This document shows, piece after piece, positions 29,101 to 33,894 of a stretch of 64,000 bases of DNA (positions are counted from its first letter, which is position 1; each line of letters opens with the position of its first letter). Made by a program: the position numbers and the translations under genes. Under the pieces are notes generated by a model. It was given only the letters and a program-made list of their open reading frames with translations. It had not been told where the DNA came from and searched no databases. The DNA comes from Prostheceraeus crozeri (lineage: Eukaryota > Platyhelminthes > Polycladida > Euryleptidae). The stretch spans positions 186,001 to 250,000 of the forward strand of contig CAJQUW010009224.1 in NCBI GenBank assembly GCA_907163375.1, written 5' to 3'.

Positions 29101-31196
29101 GCCACGGATTCTCGTCGTCACCGCCAAGTCCACACCTCCTCTTGACTCGAGCACATCTCCAAGATAACAGAAGTTCTCGACTTTCTCAACTGAGTCACCA
29201 TCCATATCCAGTGAAGTGGTCTTGGGTTGTTGGCTTCGGTCTTGGCTCGCGTTTTCACACCTACTACACGAGTAGTTTTGGGGCGCATTTGCTATCCGTC
29301 CTCTGATGTGCGTGCACTTCCAGTGTATCCATTTGCAGCATGAGCAACACCTGATTGCATTGGCACCAACGCCTTTACCACAAATACCACACGGCCACTT
29401 GACGGAATAAGACACCTTCAAGTCGTCCCTGTCGTCGGTCACCATGACTTTAGTTTTCGCAGCATTGATGGCCAATCCCTTCGCTTCTAGGCTCGCTTTC
29501 CACCTTTTCATAGTGCTAATATAATACTGCTTTAATCATTTTGATGTCTGAATAGGCTAAGTGTCTGATAGTCTCAATTTCAATAGATATTATCAAATAT
29601 ATAGTATAATCAATGGTCTAGAAATCAAAAGTAATACAAGCTACACAAAATAAACTTGAAATCACTGAAGTTGAGAAAAACATTCAGAATCGCGCGATTT
29701 TTGATTATTCACGACTGAGTCGCAATACTCAGAATCGCATGGAAATCGAATCGCGCCCGACACTGCAGGTTGAGATCAGTGCCGGCTTGGTTTTGGCGGC
29801 TTGGGATGCTGTCAATGTCGTGCGCCTCCTTGATTTCCTGGAAACCTGCAATAATAGACGCTAAAATATTGTGATATCAAGTGTTAGAGGCAGAGAAGTT
29901 ATTTCGGGGGATGTGCATACTGGTATCATCTGGACAGATATATGCTAGTATATATATGATGTTAAATATAGGCTTTCAGAGTTAGCGCTTCTTCAAGGCA
30001 AATGGGCTGCCTTGACAAGTAGAGTCCTACTTTCTTATCTATTTTATAATAGTTTTCCATCCTAGTTTTTAAACCAATGTTTCCATATTCATTTTTTCGT
30101 CACATGTCATGTTATCAATAAGAAGTAATATTGGAAATCTTTATAAAGGAAGAAGTTAAGTTTTTGAAAATTTATCTTTTGTCGAACAAAATTGATAAAT
30201 TGTAGAAGGAGCGACAACAACATGTTTTTTGTTTGTTGAGCGATTGCGTCTAAAATTGAATTTTGAAAAACTTACATTTTCTTACAAGTCATGAGGTCAG
30301 GACGCACTGGTTTGCTTTCCACAAATTGTAAAATAGTTTCAAGTCTCTGAATTAGGAAATCTGAAATAGGCGCGGTATCATTCGTAAGCGGCTTCAATTA
30401 CTGCACGGATGTATAAACTCAATCTTCCTCAGGAGATACAGTGCAAAGGAAATTCCAACACTTATTTCCGAAGATTTTGAATGAAAGGTATTGTATAGAC
30501 AGTTAGAAAAAGTAATGTGTAAAAGCAGTGTAGATCGATTTTCTGTCTTAGATGATCCGTTCCACTCTTTTTCTTCATGATTTTGTTATTAGCAATTAAT
30601 AATCTCACGAATTGAAAACTTCATTGAGTTCTATCTTCAGCTTTTCATTATGATAATGAAATATCTATAAAACAATTATTAAAGGCACTTTTAATAATAC
30701 AATTTAAGGCAAGTATTGTACCCTAAACCTGATATGATAGTGAAGTATAGAAAATAATTACCCAAGTTGTAGTTTCAAAAGCTGCTAGCAAATATTCAAT
30801 ACGGCAGCTCGGCAAATAATCTTCATCATTTATGCAAATATACTGGTTAAAGATAACCATATTCTGCGTATAATAGAGATGAGAAAAACTCAATTTTGTT
30901 CAAATTGTGATATGGTAAATTTTTGATTGAAACTTTTTTCTTGCAGCGTCATTGGTCTCTATGTCGTCTTCGTCATTTGGTTCGCTAATTTAATTCGACG
31001 TCTTCTTTTCTGCTCGGATACCCTGCGATTCGACGATATGCCATATGTGGACAGAATTCTAAATCTTTGCCATGATATCTATTTAGTGCGTGAGCACAAA
31101 GACTGGGAACTTGAGGAGGAACTGTATTCCAAACTTGACTATCTGTGGAGATCTCCAGAGACAATGATAAAGTTCTCTAAAGCGAAGACAGACTGA
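7791..31196 (+). CDS. piezo: Piezo-type mechanosensitive ion channel, 3' part (joined exons)
   Basis: Piezo proteins are very large trimeric plasma-membrane cation channels opened by membrane tension. The exons 7791-8151, 10204-10562, 10637-10657, 13258-13480, 15944-16110, 18398-18556, 18677-19010, 21868-22314, 27136-27323 and 30947-31196 join, phase to phase at GT-AG junctions, into one open frame of about 835 residues ending in TGA. In order they give the last peripheral membrane helices (LFWTCVITYTM then VVIVVKYM), the DVYAWMFFCEF segment, GKLIWQFIMMIAIHIWMF, the anchor (AYQIRSGYPVRVLGNFLTKS), a PFEW-like motif, the outer helix, the cap, the FAGYGVIGLYV inner helix and the C-terminal domain with RSPETMIK. 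Introns are 119 bp to about 3.6 kb. Upstream exons are missing from the window. Identification is from recalled family motifs; paralogue identity is not resolvable here. Confidence 0.93.
8320..9720. mobile_element. Tc1-like DNA transposon, both ends intact
   Basis: The left end reads CAGTGTCAGGTAAAAAGTTT and the reverse complement of the right end CAGTGCCAGGTAAAAAATTT (18 of 20 match). Both are bordered by TA (8318-8319 and 9721-9722), the target duplication of Tc1/mariner elements. The 1.4-kb length is normal for the group. It lies in the intron between the first two Piezo exons, in the opposite orientation to the gene. Confidence 0.88.
8440..9330 (-). pseudogene. Decayed Tc1-like transposase
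   Basis: The minus strand holds an N-terminal helix-turn-helix part (ARAIAAQIQRDLGAAGESDI with VRRHLRRGMQG, about 9320-9160), then in shifted frames segments equivalent to an RLNWVKAHQ motif, the catalytic-core block QQDNAPCHVSKFRKDNLRSG (about 8800-8740) and a C-terminal MADRVATIIA block (about 8540-8500). Several stops and frameshifts separate them, and the usual WPPYSPDLNPIEN motif is degraded to stop-PPSSSD. The protein cannot be functional. Family assignment is secure from these motifs plus the TA-flanked terminal repeats. Confidence 0.85.
10204..10562 (+). CDS. piezo: Piezo exon: membrane helix and intracellular helix-loop
   Basis: Acceptor ATTGTAG, phase 0, first residues VVIVVKYMFQFPF, which match the Piezo helix usually written VVVKYLFQF. 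The middle part (LPGTQGMKNTTLDLIQLMVVFIHRGFLKANGLW) corresponds to the Piezo stretch ending in a hydrophobic LxxLMxxFxHR helix followed by GLW. The C-terminal part is charged. The donor is AG|GTCAGT with two bases of a codon left over. Confidence 0.9.
10637..10657 (+). CDS. piezo: Candidate 21-bp Piezo microexon
   Basis: Between acceptor GATTGCAG and donor GG|GTAATT lies a 21-base segment. With the two bases left by the exon 74 bp upstream it reads R-E-E-E-P-E-S-G and leaves two bases, exactly the phase needed by the exon at 13258. As it preserves phase it may be constitutive, alternative or spurious: joining 10562 directly to 13258 is also in frame (AG+A). The acidic peptide fits the charged loop here. 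Confidence 0.5.
10658..13257. other. Piezo intron, mostly unassigned, with one foldback repeat
   Basis: Apart from the long inverted repeat near 11.13-11.47 kb no element is clear. Around 10741-10815 a possible RNA polymerase III B box (GGCTTCGATTCCGC) suggests a decayed tRNA-derived repeat, but no convincing A box was found. AT-rich palindromic CTAAAT/TTTAGG runs occur near 12325-12400 and 12940-12990. Confidence 0.45.
11128..11466. repeat. Long imperfect inverted repeat (foldback or MITE)
   Basis: The left arm starting TTGAAAATGGGAACAGACCT and the reverse complement of the right arm (TTGAAAATTGGGAACACACC) match over roughly 100 bases with small differences and indels, including CATCGACAC and TTTAAAGTT blocks. 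The central part contains TGAAATTTCGTAGTTTCATC, itself a hairpin. There is no ORF. It probably is a non-autonomous foldback element; no target duplication was identified because the flanks also pair. Confidence 0.7.
13258..13480 (+). CDS. piezo: Piezo exon: DVYA segment and following helix
   Basis: Acceptor ATCTCTTCAG; the first base completes a Gly codon begun upstream. The peptide runs YENSGQHFYEKPLINVLRFF, then NVRVDVYAWMFFCEFIGLMT and LVFGYSYFVPDV. The DVYA-x-MFF segment and the hydrophobic helix ending in FGY are diagnostic Piezo features of the C-terminal third. It ends in phase 0 at SQNK|GTAATT. Confidence 0.92.
13650..13863 (+). repeat. tRNA-derived SINE (family A)
   Basis: Begins CCGGCGCTGTGGCCTTGTGG and contains a pol III A-box-like TGTGGTAGAGAG and a B-box-like GGTTCAAAACC spaced as in tRNA genes. 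The body then runs through a CCCTGCATTCTTGCTAAACA block. A second, inverse copy is at 49562-49675, which confirms that this is a dispersed repeat. Confidence 0.75.
13866..14066 (+). repeat. tRNA-derived SINE (family B), copy 1
   Basis: Starts GGTGGTCTCCGTGGCACAGT, with an A-box-like TGGCACAGTGGCTAAG and a B-box GGTCGAGCCCC, followed by a body containing CCATCGGAAGTCGT, an AAGGGCATCCGGACTAAAAG block and a tail near GCGCGTAATGACGTTAAACC. It lies directly behind the family A copy. A second copy with the same head is at 15674-15840. Confidence 0.8.
14067..15673. other. Piezo intron, unassigned
   Basis: No exon or complete element recognised. A minus-strand peptide near 14940-14880 (HRLIWFGHVYHETSG) faintly resembles the LRWFGHV segment of non-LTR reverse transcriptases, but is too short to call. 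Confidence 0.4.
15674..15840 (+). repeat. tRNA-derived SINE (family B), copy 2
   Basis: Head GTGGTCTCCGTGGCACAGTG continues almost identically to copy 1 through the B box GGTCGAGCCCCGAA, then diverges after GGAAGTCGT with an internal deletion before a shared GTCAGCACCGTCCAAG-like block. It ends about 100 bp before the next Piezo exon. Confidence 0.8.
15944..16110 (+). CDS. piezo: Piezo exon: DRALFL and IHIWMF helices
   Basis: Acceptor TTTCTCTCAACAG, phase 0, donor AT|GTAAGT (phase 2). The peptide IPIPFLVMCLVQFIIIIVDR is followed by ALFLQKLVIGKLIWQFIMMI and AIHIWMFIALPCYTN. It matches the Piezo pair of helices with an IDRALYLRK-GK core. Confidence 0.92.
16111..18397. other. Piezo intron, unassigned
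   Basis: About 2.3 kb of AT-rich DNA without a recognised exon, RNA gene or transposon motif. Ends in a TTAAATTTTTCAG acceptor. Confidence 0.5.
18398..18556 (+). CDS. piezo: Piezo exon: anchor region
   Basis: The first base completes a Met codon. The peptide contains VIFYLLKCVYFGLSAYQIRS then GYPVRVLGNFLTKSYNYVNL and FLYKG, the highly conserved Piezo segment (SAYQIR-GYP-R-LGNFLTK-YN) that precedes the anchor. Donor GG|GTGAGT, phase 2. Confidence 0.95.
18677..19010 (+). CDS. piezo: Piezo exon: PFEW motif, anchor and outer pore helix
   Basis: Acceptor CTCTTCTAG after an intron of only 120 bases; donor ACA|GTAAGC, phase 0. The peptide VVVPFLMDLRCVMDWVWTET carries the P-F-x2-E-x6-W motif of the family with Asp in place of Glu. 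Next come a basic linker (TPRGNRRGKCAKYGLGG) and the outer helix VVALIVLAIWLPMLVFSIL, then the start of the extracellular cap (CEVTLSIGGFT). Confidence 0.95.
19011..21867. other. Piezo intron, unassigned, with a short diverged direct repeat
   Basis: Two segments, about 19958-20030 and 20986-21055, share ACCACGAATTG followed by a similar TTTTCCGA-GCAT-TAAGATAA block, so a diverged dispersed repeat occurs twice about 1 kb apart. The remaining AT-rich sequence has no recognised feature. Confidence 0.45.
21868..22314 (+). CDS. piezo: Piezo exon: extracellular cap domain
   Basis: Acceptor CACCTCTTCAG, donor TCG|GTAAGT, phase 0 at both ends. The 149 residues include an EKYLGLKESY segment, DVAIVRMDENSSVIWSITPP (the Piezo S-G-A-L-W-R-I-S-P-P region of the cap), a Ser-rich beta segment, LLNETEKEQLNKTLS and FPRYVILNKD. 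This is most of the C-terminal extracellular domain. The cap is the least conserved part of the channel, and only the WSITPP and FP-Y-I landmarks are strong. Confidence 0.9.
22806..23356 (+). pseudogene. 5'-truncated non-LTR retrotransposon, RT C-terminal region
   Basis: The translation shows CVRSVLLYGAETWPLTQQQR, then LRRLRWFGHVRRAEE-like and VEGKRPVVRPKKSWRNCVQE blocks, the C-terminal tail of reverse transcriptases of many animal non-LTR elements (clade not determinable here). The reading frame is open from 22896 to 23351; upstream, to about 22806, the matching peptide is in other frames and has a stop. No RT catalytic core or endonuclease is present, so the copy is 5'-truncated. It lies in a Piezo intron in the same orientation. 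Confidence 0.85.
23357..23372 (+). repeat. (GAAGT)n tail of the non-LTR fragment
   Basis: Three units of GAAGT follow directly after the ORF stop and GGACGTAAAACGA. A short microsatellite in place of poly(A) is the usual 3' end of several non-LTR clades, and marks the insertion boundary. Confidence 0.65.
23899..24066 (+). CDS. Candidate cassette exon of Piezo (hydrophobic insert)
   Basis: A 168-base open segment lies between acceptor TTGTTTCCGCAG and donor TCG|GTGAGC. It is phase 0 at both ends and sits between two phase-0 Piezo exons, so it could be included without breaking the frame. It would add 56 residues: a polar part (KEEFASTSQRLAIHHQHKKA) and a strongly hydrophobic part (IEIASIISIMIGLLFLMYYI). 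Known Piezo caps have no such membrane-like segment at this point, so this may be a cryptic exon or chance. Confidence 0.3.
24067..26330. other. Piezo intron, unassigned
   Basis: No exon or element was recognised in this AT-rich stretch. A somewhat GC-richer patch (about 25100-25260) carries no open frame of note. Confidence 0.45.
26335..26870 (-). pseudogene. hAT-like transposase C-terminal relic
   Basis: On the minus strand, one open frame (26757-26443) includes an IHGNLSILPVFIKQLETEGL segment and NPAFKIISDMANI. In a shifted frame further on comes FCPVVLADVERSFSNYKMML followed by SDWRQSLTEDNI. The V-x-V-E-R-S-FS-YK--L-D-R-S-T-N pattern is the conserved dimerisation-end block of hAT-type transposases. 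The copy is frameshifted and no terminal repeats were found. It is inserted in a Piezo intron in antisense orientation. Confidence 0.65.
27136..27323 (+). CDS. piezo: Piezo exon: end of cap and start of inner helix
   Basis: Acceptor CTTGTCACAG, phase 0; donor GG|GTGAGT, phase 2. The peptide contains KAQWWGIQEEALDPRSKFFD and ends LISSFFAGYG. The WW-I motif of the cap and the F-AGYG that leads into the inner pore helix are family landmarks. It joins in frame either to 22314 directly or to the candidate exon at 23899-24066. Confidence 0.92.
28557..28578 (-). repeat. (TTGA)n tail of the non-LTR fragment
   Basis: Five TCAA units on the plus strand (TTGA on the coding strand of the element) directly follow the ORF stop and the sequence GGACGTAAAAGGA. 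They are the 3' terminus of the insertion. Confidence 0.7.
28582..29511 (-). pseudogene. 5'-truncated non-LTR retrotransposon with PHD-like zinc finger
   Basis: The open 309-codon frame starts within an RT-like context (KRWKASLEAKGLAINAAKTK-VM), followed by a C4HC3 zinc finger (PCGICGKG ... CCSCCKWIHWKC ... CSRC, residues about 40-85). Next come FCYLGDVLESRGGVDLAVTT, CMTYGCETWAM and RLRWFGHVRRREES, and finally VEGKRPSGRPKKTWRHTVRE. These are the end of the RT domain and the C-terminal tail of an animal non-LTR element. The frame is uninterrupted, suggesting a fairly young insertion, but the catalytic FADD part and the endonuclease are missing. It lies antisense in the last long Piezo intron, near the middle of the possible host transposon at 27722-29769. 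Confidence 0.88.
29770..30946. other. Last Piezo intron, remaining part, unassigned
   Basis: AT-rich DNA with no recognised element. Ends in the strong acceptor AACTTTTTTCTTGCAG. Confidence 0.5.
30947..31196 (+). CDS. piezo: Piezo last exon: inner pore helix and C-terminal domain
   Basis: The first base completes Gly; the peptide starts VIGLYVVFVIWFANLIRRLL (inner helix), then FDDMPYVDRILNLCHDIYLV and WELEEELYSKLDYLWRSPET, ending MIKFSKAKTD and TGA. The acidic ELEEELY segment and RSPETMIK are among the most conserved Piezo sequences and form the intracellular end of the pore. Confidence 0.97.
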
Positions 31197-31592
31197 GAAT
31201 TTTTATTTCAAGATTTTTATATCAAATCTGAAATGCGAATTCGTTTTGTATCATTCCCTTTTTCTAAGGAACTTTGATTGTAGATATGAGCCTCTACCGT
31301 ATGCAGTCATGCAGAAATCGAGATTTGAATTTAGCGGTGCGGAATTGGCTCGGAAATCGTACTTTTCTATTGTCGACTCACCTATCTCGGCTGCCATTTG
31401 TCACAAATCTTCAGTATTCTAATATGTTTGAAAGGCTGCAACTGTGAATATATCCCCGCTTGTGAATACAAAACTGAACCATGAAAAGGATGTTTTTTGC
31501 ACGATAAAATGCTGAATTGAGCAGCATAGCGATAGTAATAAGTAATAAATTGCATGTAGACGTAAGCAAATTTGGTAATCAAATATTATCAC

Positions 31593-31598
31593 AATAAA
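31593..31598 (+). promoter_or_regulatory. Candidate polyadenylation signal of Piezo
   Basis: AATAAA about 400 bases after the Piezo stop codon, in an AT-rich context. It is the clear hexamer I see before the repeats begin. The actual cleavage site is unknown. Confidence 0.4.
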
Positions 31599-31963
31599 AG
31601 TAATTTGTGTCAATTAAGTTAAGCTGGAATGAATCGACCATCTATGAATAGGATGACATTTTTTGTTTGGAAATGGCTTATTTTCGTGAACTGTGGATGG
31701 TCTGAAAGGAGCCTCAATTTATCATTTTCACTATTATAATAGCACACTGCATTTGTTGACATCTACAGCAAGTTACAGTCGAGATTTCATGACCCTGATG
31801 AATTTGCATTCCCTCAACATTTCAGTGTAGCACCTTTTTTGCACTGACTTTCCTGCTCAAACAATTGTGAAGTATATAACTTATACGTCGTGCGTTGAAA
31901 GTAAAAACAAAATGGCAGCATTAATTAATCCACAGCTGCCGTTTATCCACTATACTGACGTTG
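31599..31963. other. Intergenic DNA after Piezo
   Basis: No feature recognised between the candidate polyadenylation signal and the MITE dimer. Confidence 0.5.
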
Positions 31964-32658
31964 CACTAGGTGACATGCCACGCGTAATTACATATGTCGC
32001 TATGCGTGACATTGCTGCAACATCTGTCGGCAGTCCTGTGCTATAGACTGCGTCTCATGTGTCTGCATGTATCAGAGGCTAAACAATGTGATGGACCTCA
32101 ATTTCATGCTCAGGGAAGACAGAACATGCTTAGCGGTTCATCCGTGGTTAAAGCGGCAACGCATACAGCCGTAGACGACGTGCAAACTATAAACGCTCGC
32201 CCGCGCGTATTCATAAACATTTCCCATGTATTAACAGCATCAGATCAAGTGATTTCTGACTTAGTGCAGCGCGTAGAAGATAATGTCTTTAACCACGGAT
32301 GTTTGGGGTGCTCCGTAATTACGCGTGGCATCACAAGGTGACATGCCACGCGTAATTACACATGACCCCAAACATCCGTGGCTATGCGGGATATTGCTGT
32401 AATATGAGTTAGTGTTGGCAGTCCTGTTATATAGACTTGGCGTCTCATGTGTCTGCATGTATCAGAGGCTAAACAATGTGATAGGACCTCAATTTCGTGC
32501 TCAGGGAAGACAGAACATGCTTAGTGGTTCAAGCGGCAGCGCAGACAACCGTGGACGACGTGCAAACTATAAACGCTCGCTCGCGCGTAACCATAAACAT
32601 TTTCCATGTATTGACAGCATCAGATCAAGTGATTTCTGACTCTTTGTGCAGCGCGTAT

Positions 32659-33392
32659 CAGGGATGTGGAGTCGGAGTCCCGGAGTCCTATCATTTTTGC
32701 TGGAGTCGGAGTCCTATCAAATGATAGGACTCCGGCCTATAACTAGACCCGAAATATAATACAAACAAATCATTTATCCTCGTACATAGCTGTCACTGTC
32801 CTGATGTCAACTTTCTTCGTCAAACAAAAGTACATAGACAGCAGCGCATGCAAAGCTGGTAATAGTTGAGGGAATGAACCGTGATAGTGAAAAGAGGATT
32901 GTCTTTTCCCTCGGTGATTTGATAAAAAGACAAGCCTTCCTGGCCTCTATCACACCTACGCACCAAAAGTCACATCAGAGACAAAAATGAAATTCTATTT
33001 TGTTTGAGAACATTACCTCTTGCCCTCACGTTAATCTTGTGTGATGGCTCCTCCAAAGCGTATATTAGAATCGAAAGTGTACTCATATTTTTTGGAGAAG
33101 GATGAGGCATTTTCCTGCCTGGTAGAGACTGAAGAAAAGCTGTGTGAAGCACACATCAAGAGGATGGGAGGAGCCGAGTCATATGCATCCAGCTTAAAGC
33201 GACATTTGATAAACTTTCATCGAAAATGATAGATAATTGATACAACAATGATTACTAAATATAGGTTCGGGTAAGCCTATAATGATCTATGATGTGGGTT
33301 GCCAGTTAATTTTCAAAAAACTTGGCTTTATATACTTGTCACCCGGAGTCGGAGTTGGAGTCCTATCAAAATGATAGGACTTCGCATCCCTG
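32659..33392. mobile_element. Non-autonomous hAT element with perfect 8-bp target duplication
   Basis: The left end starts CAGGGATGTGGAGTC and the right end, inverted, CAGGGATGCGAAGTC. It is flanked on both sides by GCGCGTAT (32651-32658 and 33393-33400), an exact 8-bp duplication as made by hAT transposases. Removing the 734-bp element and one duplication restores the second MITE unit. Subterminal GGAGTCGGAGTCCTATCA repeats occur at both ends. Confidence 0.92.
33041..33229 (+). pseudogene. BED-type zinc finger fragment of a hAT transposase
   Basis: The 62-codon frame carries a segment with FSCLVETEEKLCEAHIKRMG, a serine-containing stretch and LKRHLINFHRK. The C-terminal S-x-LKRHL--FH is the classic BED zinc finger end (the two His ligands), but the paired Cys ligands are changed or spaced oddly. 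It is the N-terminal DNA-binding piece left in a deleted hAT element. The remaining transposase is absent. Confidence 0.6.
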
Positions 33393-33509
33393 GCGCGTAT
33401 GTAGGCTACGCGGGTAGAAGAATAGAATGTCCTTAACCACGGATGTTTGGGGTGTTCCGTAATACGCGTGAATCACGCGTGGCATGTCACCTAGTGATGT
33501 CACCTAGTG

Positions 33510-33584
33510 TGGTTACAATAATTAGTAATAATCAAGTGGCGTAGTCTCCGTGCCTGCGAGGCCTCACCGCATGCCAAAAAATGA
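33510..33584. other. Short spacer between MITE dimer and duplicated segment
   Basis: AT-rich except for a GTGCCTGCGAGGCCTCACCG patch; no feature. Confidence 0.4.
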
Positions 33585-33888
33585 TAACCAACATTCATAA
33601 AACTAAAGCGTTTACTTAGTTTGCATTTGCTTTTGATAGCCTCTTAAAAATGTAGTCACAAAGAACTAAGAGGTATAATAACAAAAGAAGATGATTTGCA
33701 TAATAGTTCATAATTCGGAAAAACAACGTCTTTATTATCAATCGGTTTGCAATAAGCCGTGATGCTGTGCTGATGAAACTAATGATCTCCGAGATCCAAA
33801 ATTTCGCCAAATCAGCATCATCTGGAAACAAATCGTTCATGTCCCTAAAACTTGACATTAGAAGCTTTTGAACATTTTCACTACGAAA
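33585..33888. repeat. 304-bp direct repeat, left copy, flanking the pogo-like element
   Basis: This segment, from TAACCAACATTCATAAAACT to CTACGAAA, appears identical base for base to 36875-37178. It precedes the left terminal repeat of the pogo-like element by 6 bases (ACGTCA). A minus-strand open frame crosses it but is cut at the element side; in the right copy the same frame continues, so the right copy looks like the original. Confidence 0.95.
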
Positions 33889-33894
33889 ACGTCA

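Larger units (their letters stand above)
27722..29769. mobile_element. Probable DNA transposon with imperfect inverted ends, host of a nested non-LTR copy
   Basis: The left end reads GCAGTGGCAGGCG and the right end, on the minus strand, GCAGTGTCGGGCG. Near each end is an inverted block around AATCGCGCGATTTTT (27802 and 29692 regions), and both ends are rich in GATTCNG-type repeats. The flanks GCTTGAGA and GGTTGAGA resemble an 8-bp target duplication offset by one base. No transposase was found; most of the inside is the non-LTR fragment. The call is tentative. Confidence 0.4.
31964..33496. mobile_element. Tandem dimer of a MITE with shared inverted ends, split by a hAT insertion
   Basis: The left end reads CACTAGGTGACATGCCACGC and the right end is its inverse (GCGTGGCATGTCACCTAGTG, with a small internal change before it). 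In the middle (about 32310-32357) an inverted junction, GTAATTACGCGTGGCAT then ATGCCACGCGTAATTAC, marks where two units abut head to tail. The two units share long blocks such as GCTCAGGGAAGACAGAACAT and GCATCAGATCAAGTGATTTC. Each unit's right end carries CCACGGATGTTTGGGGTG, the inverse of the left end of unit 2. After the right end ATGTCACCTAGTG is repeated (33497-33509). There is no transposase. Confidence 0.75.
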
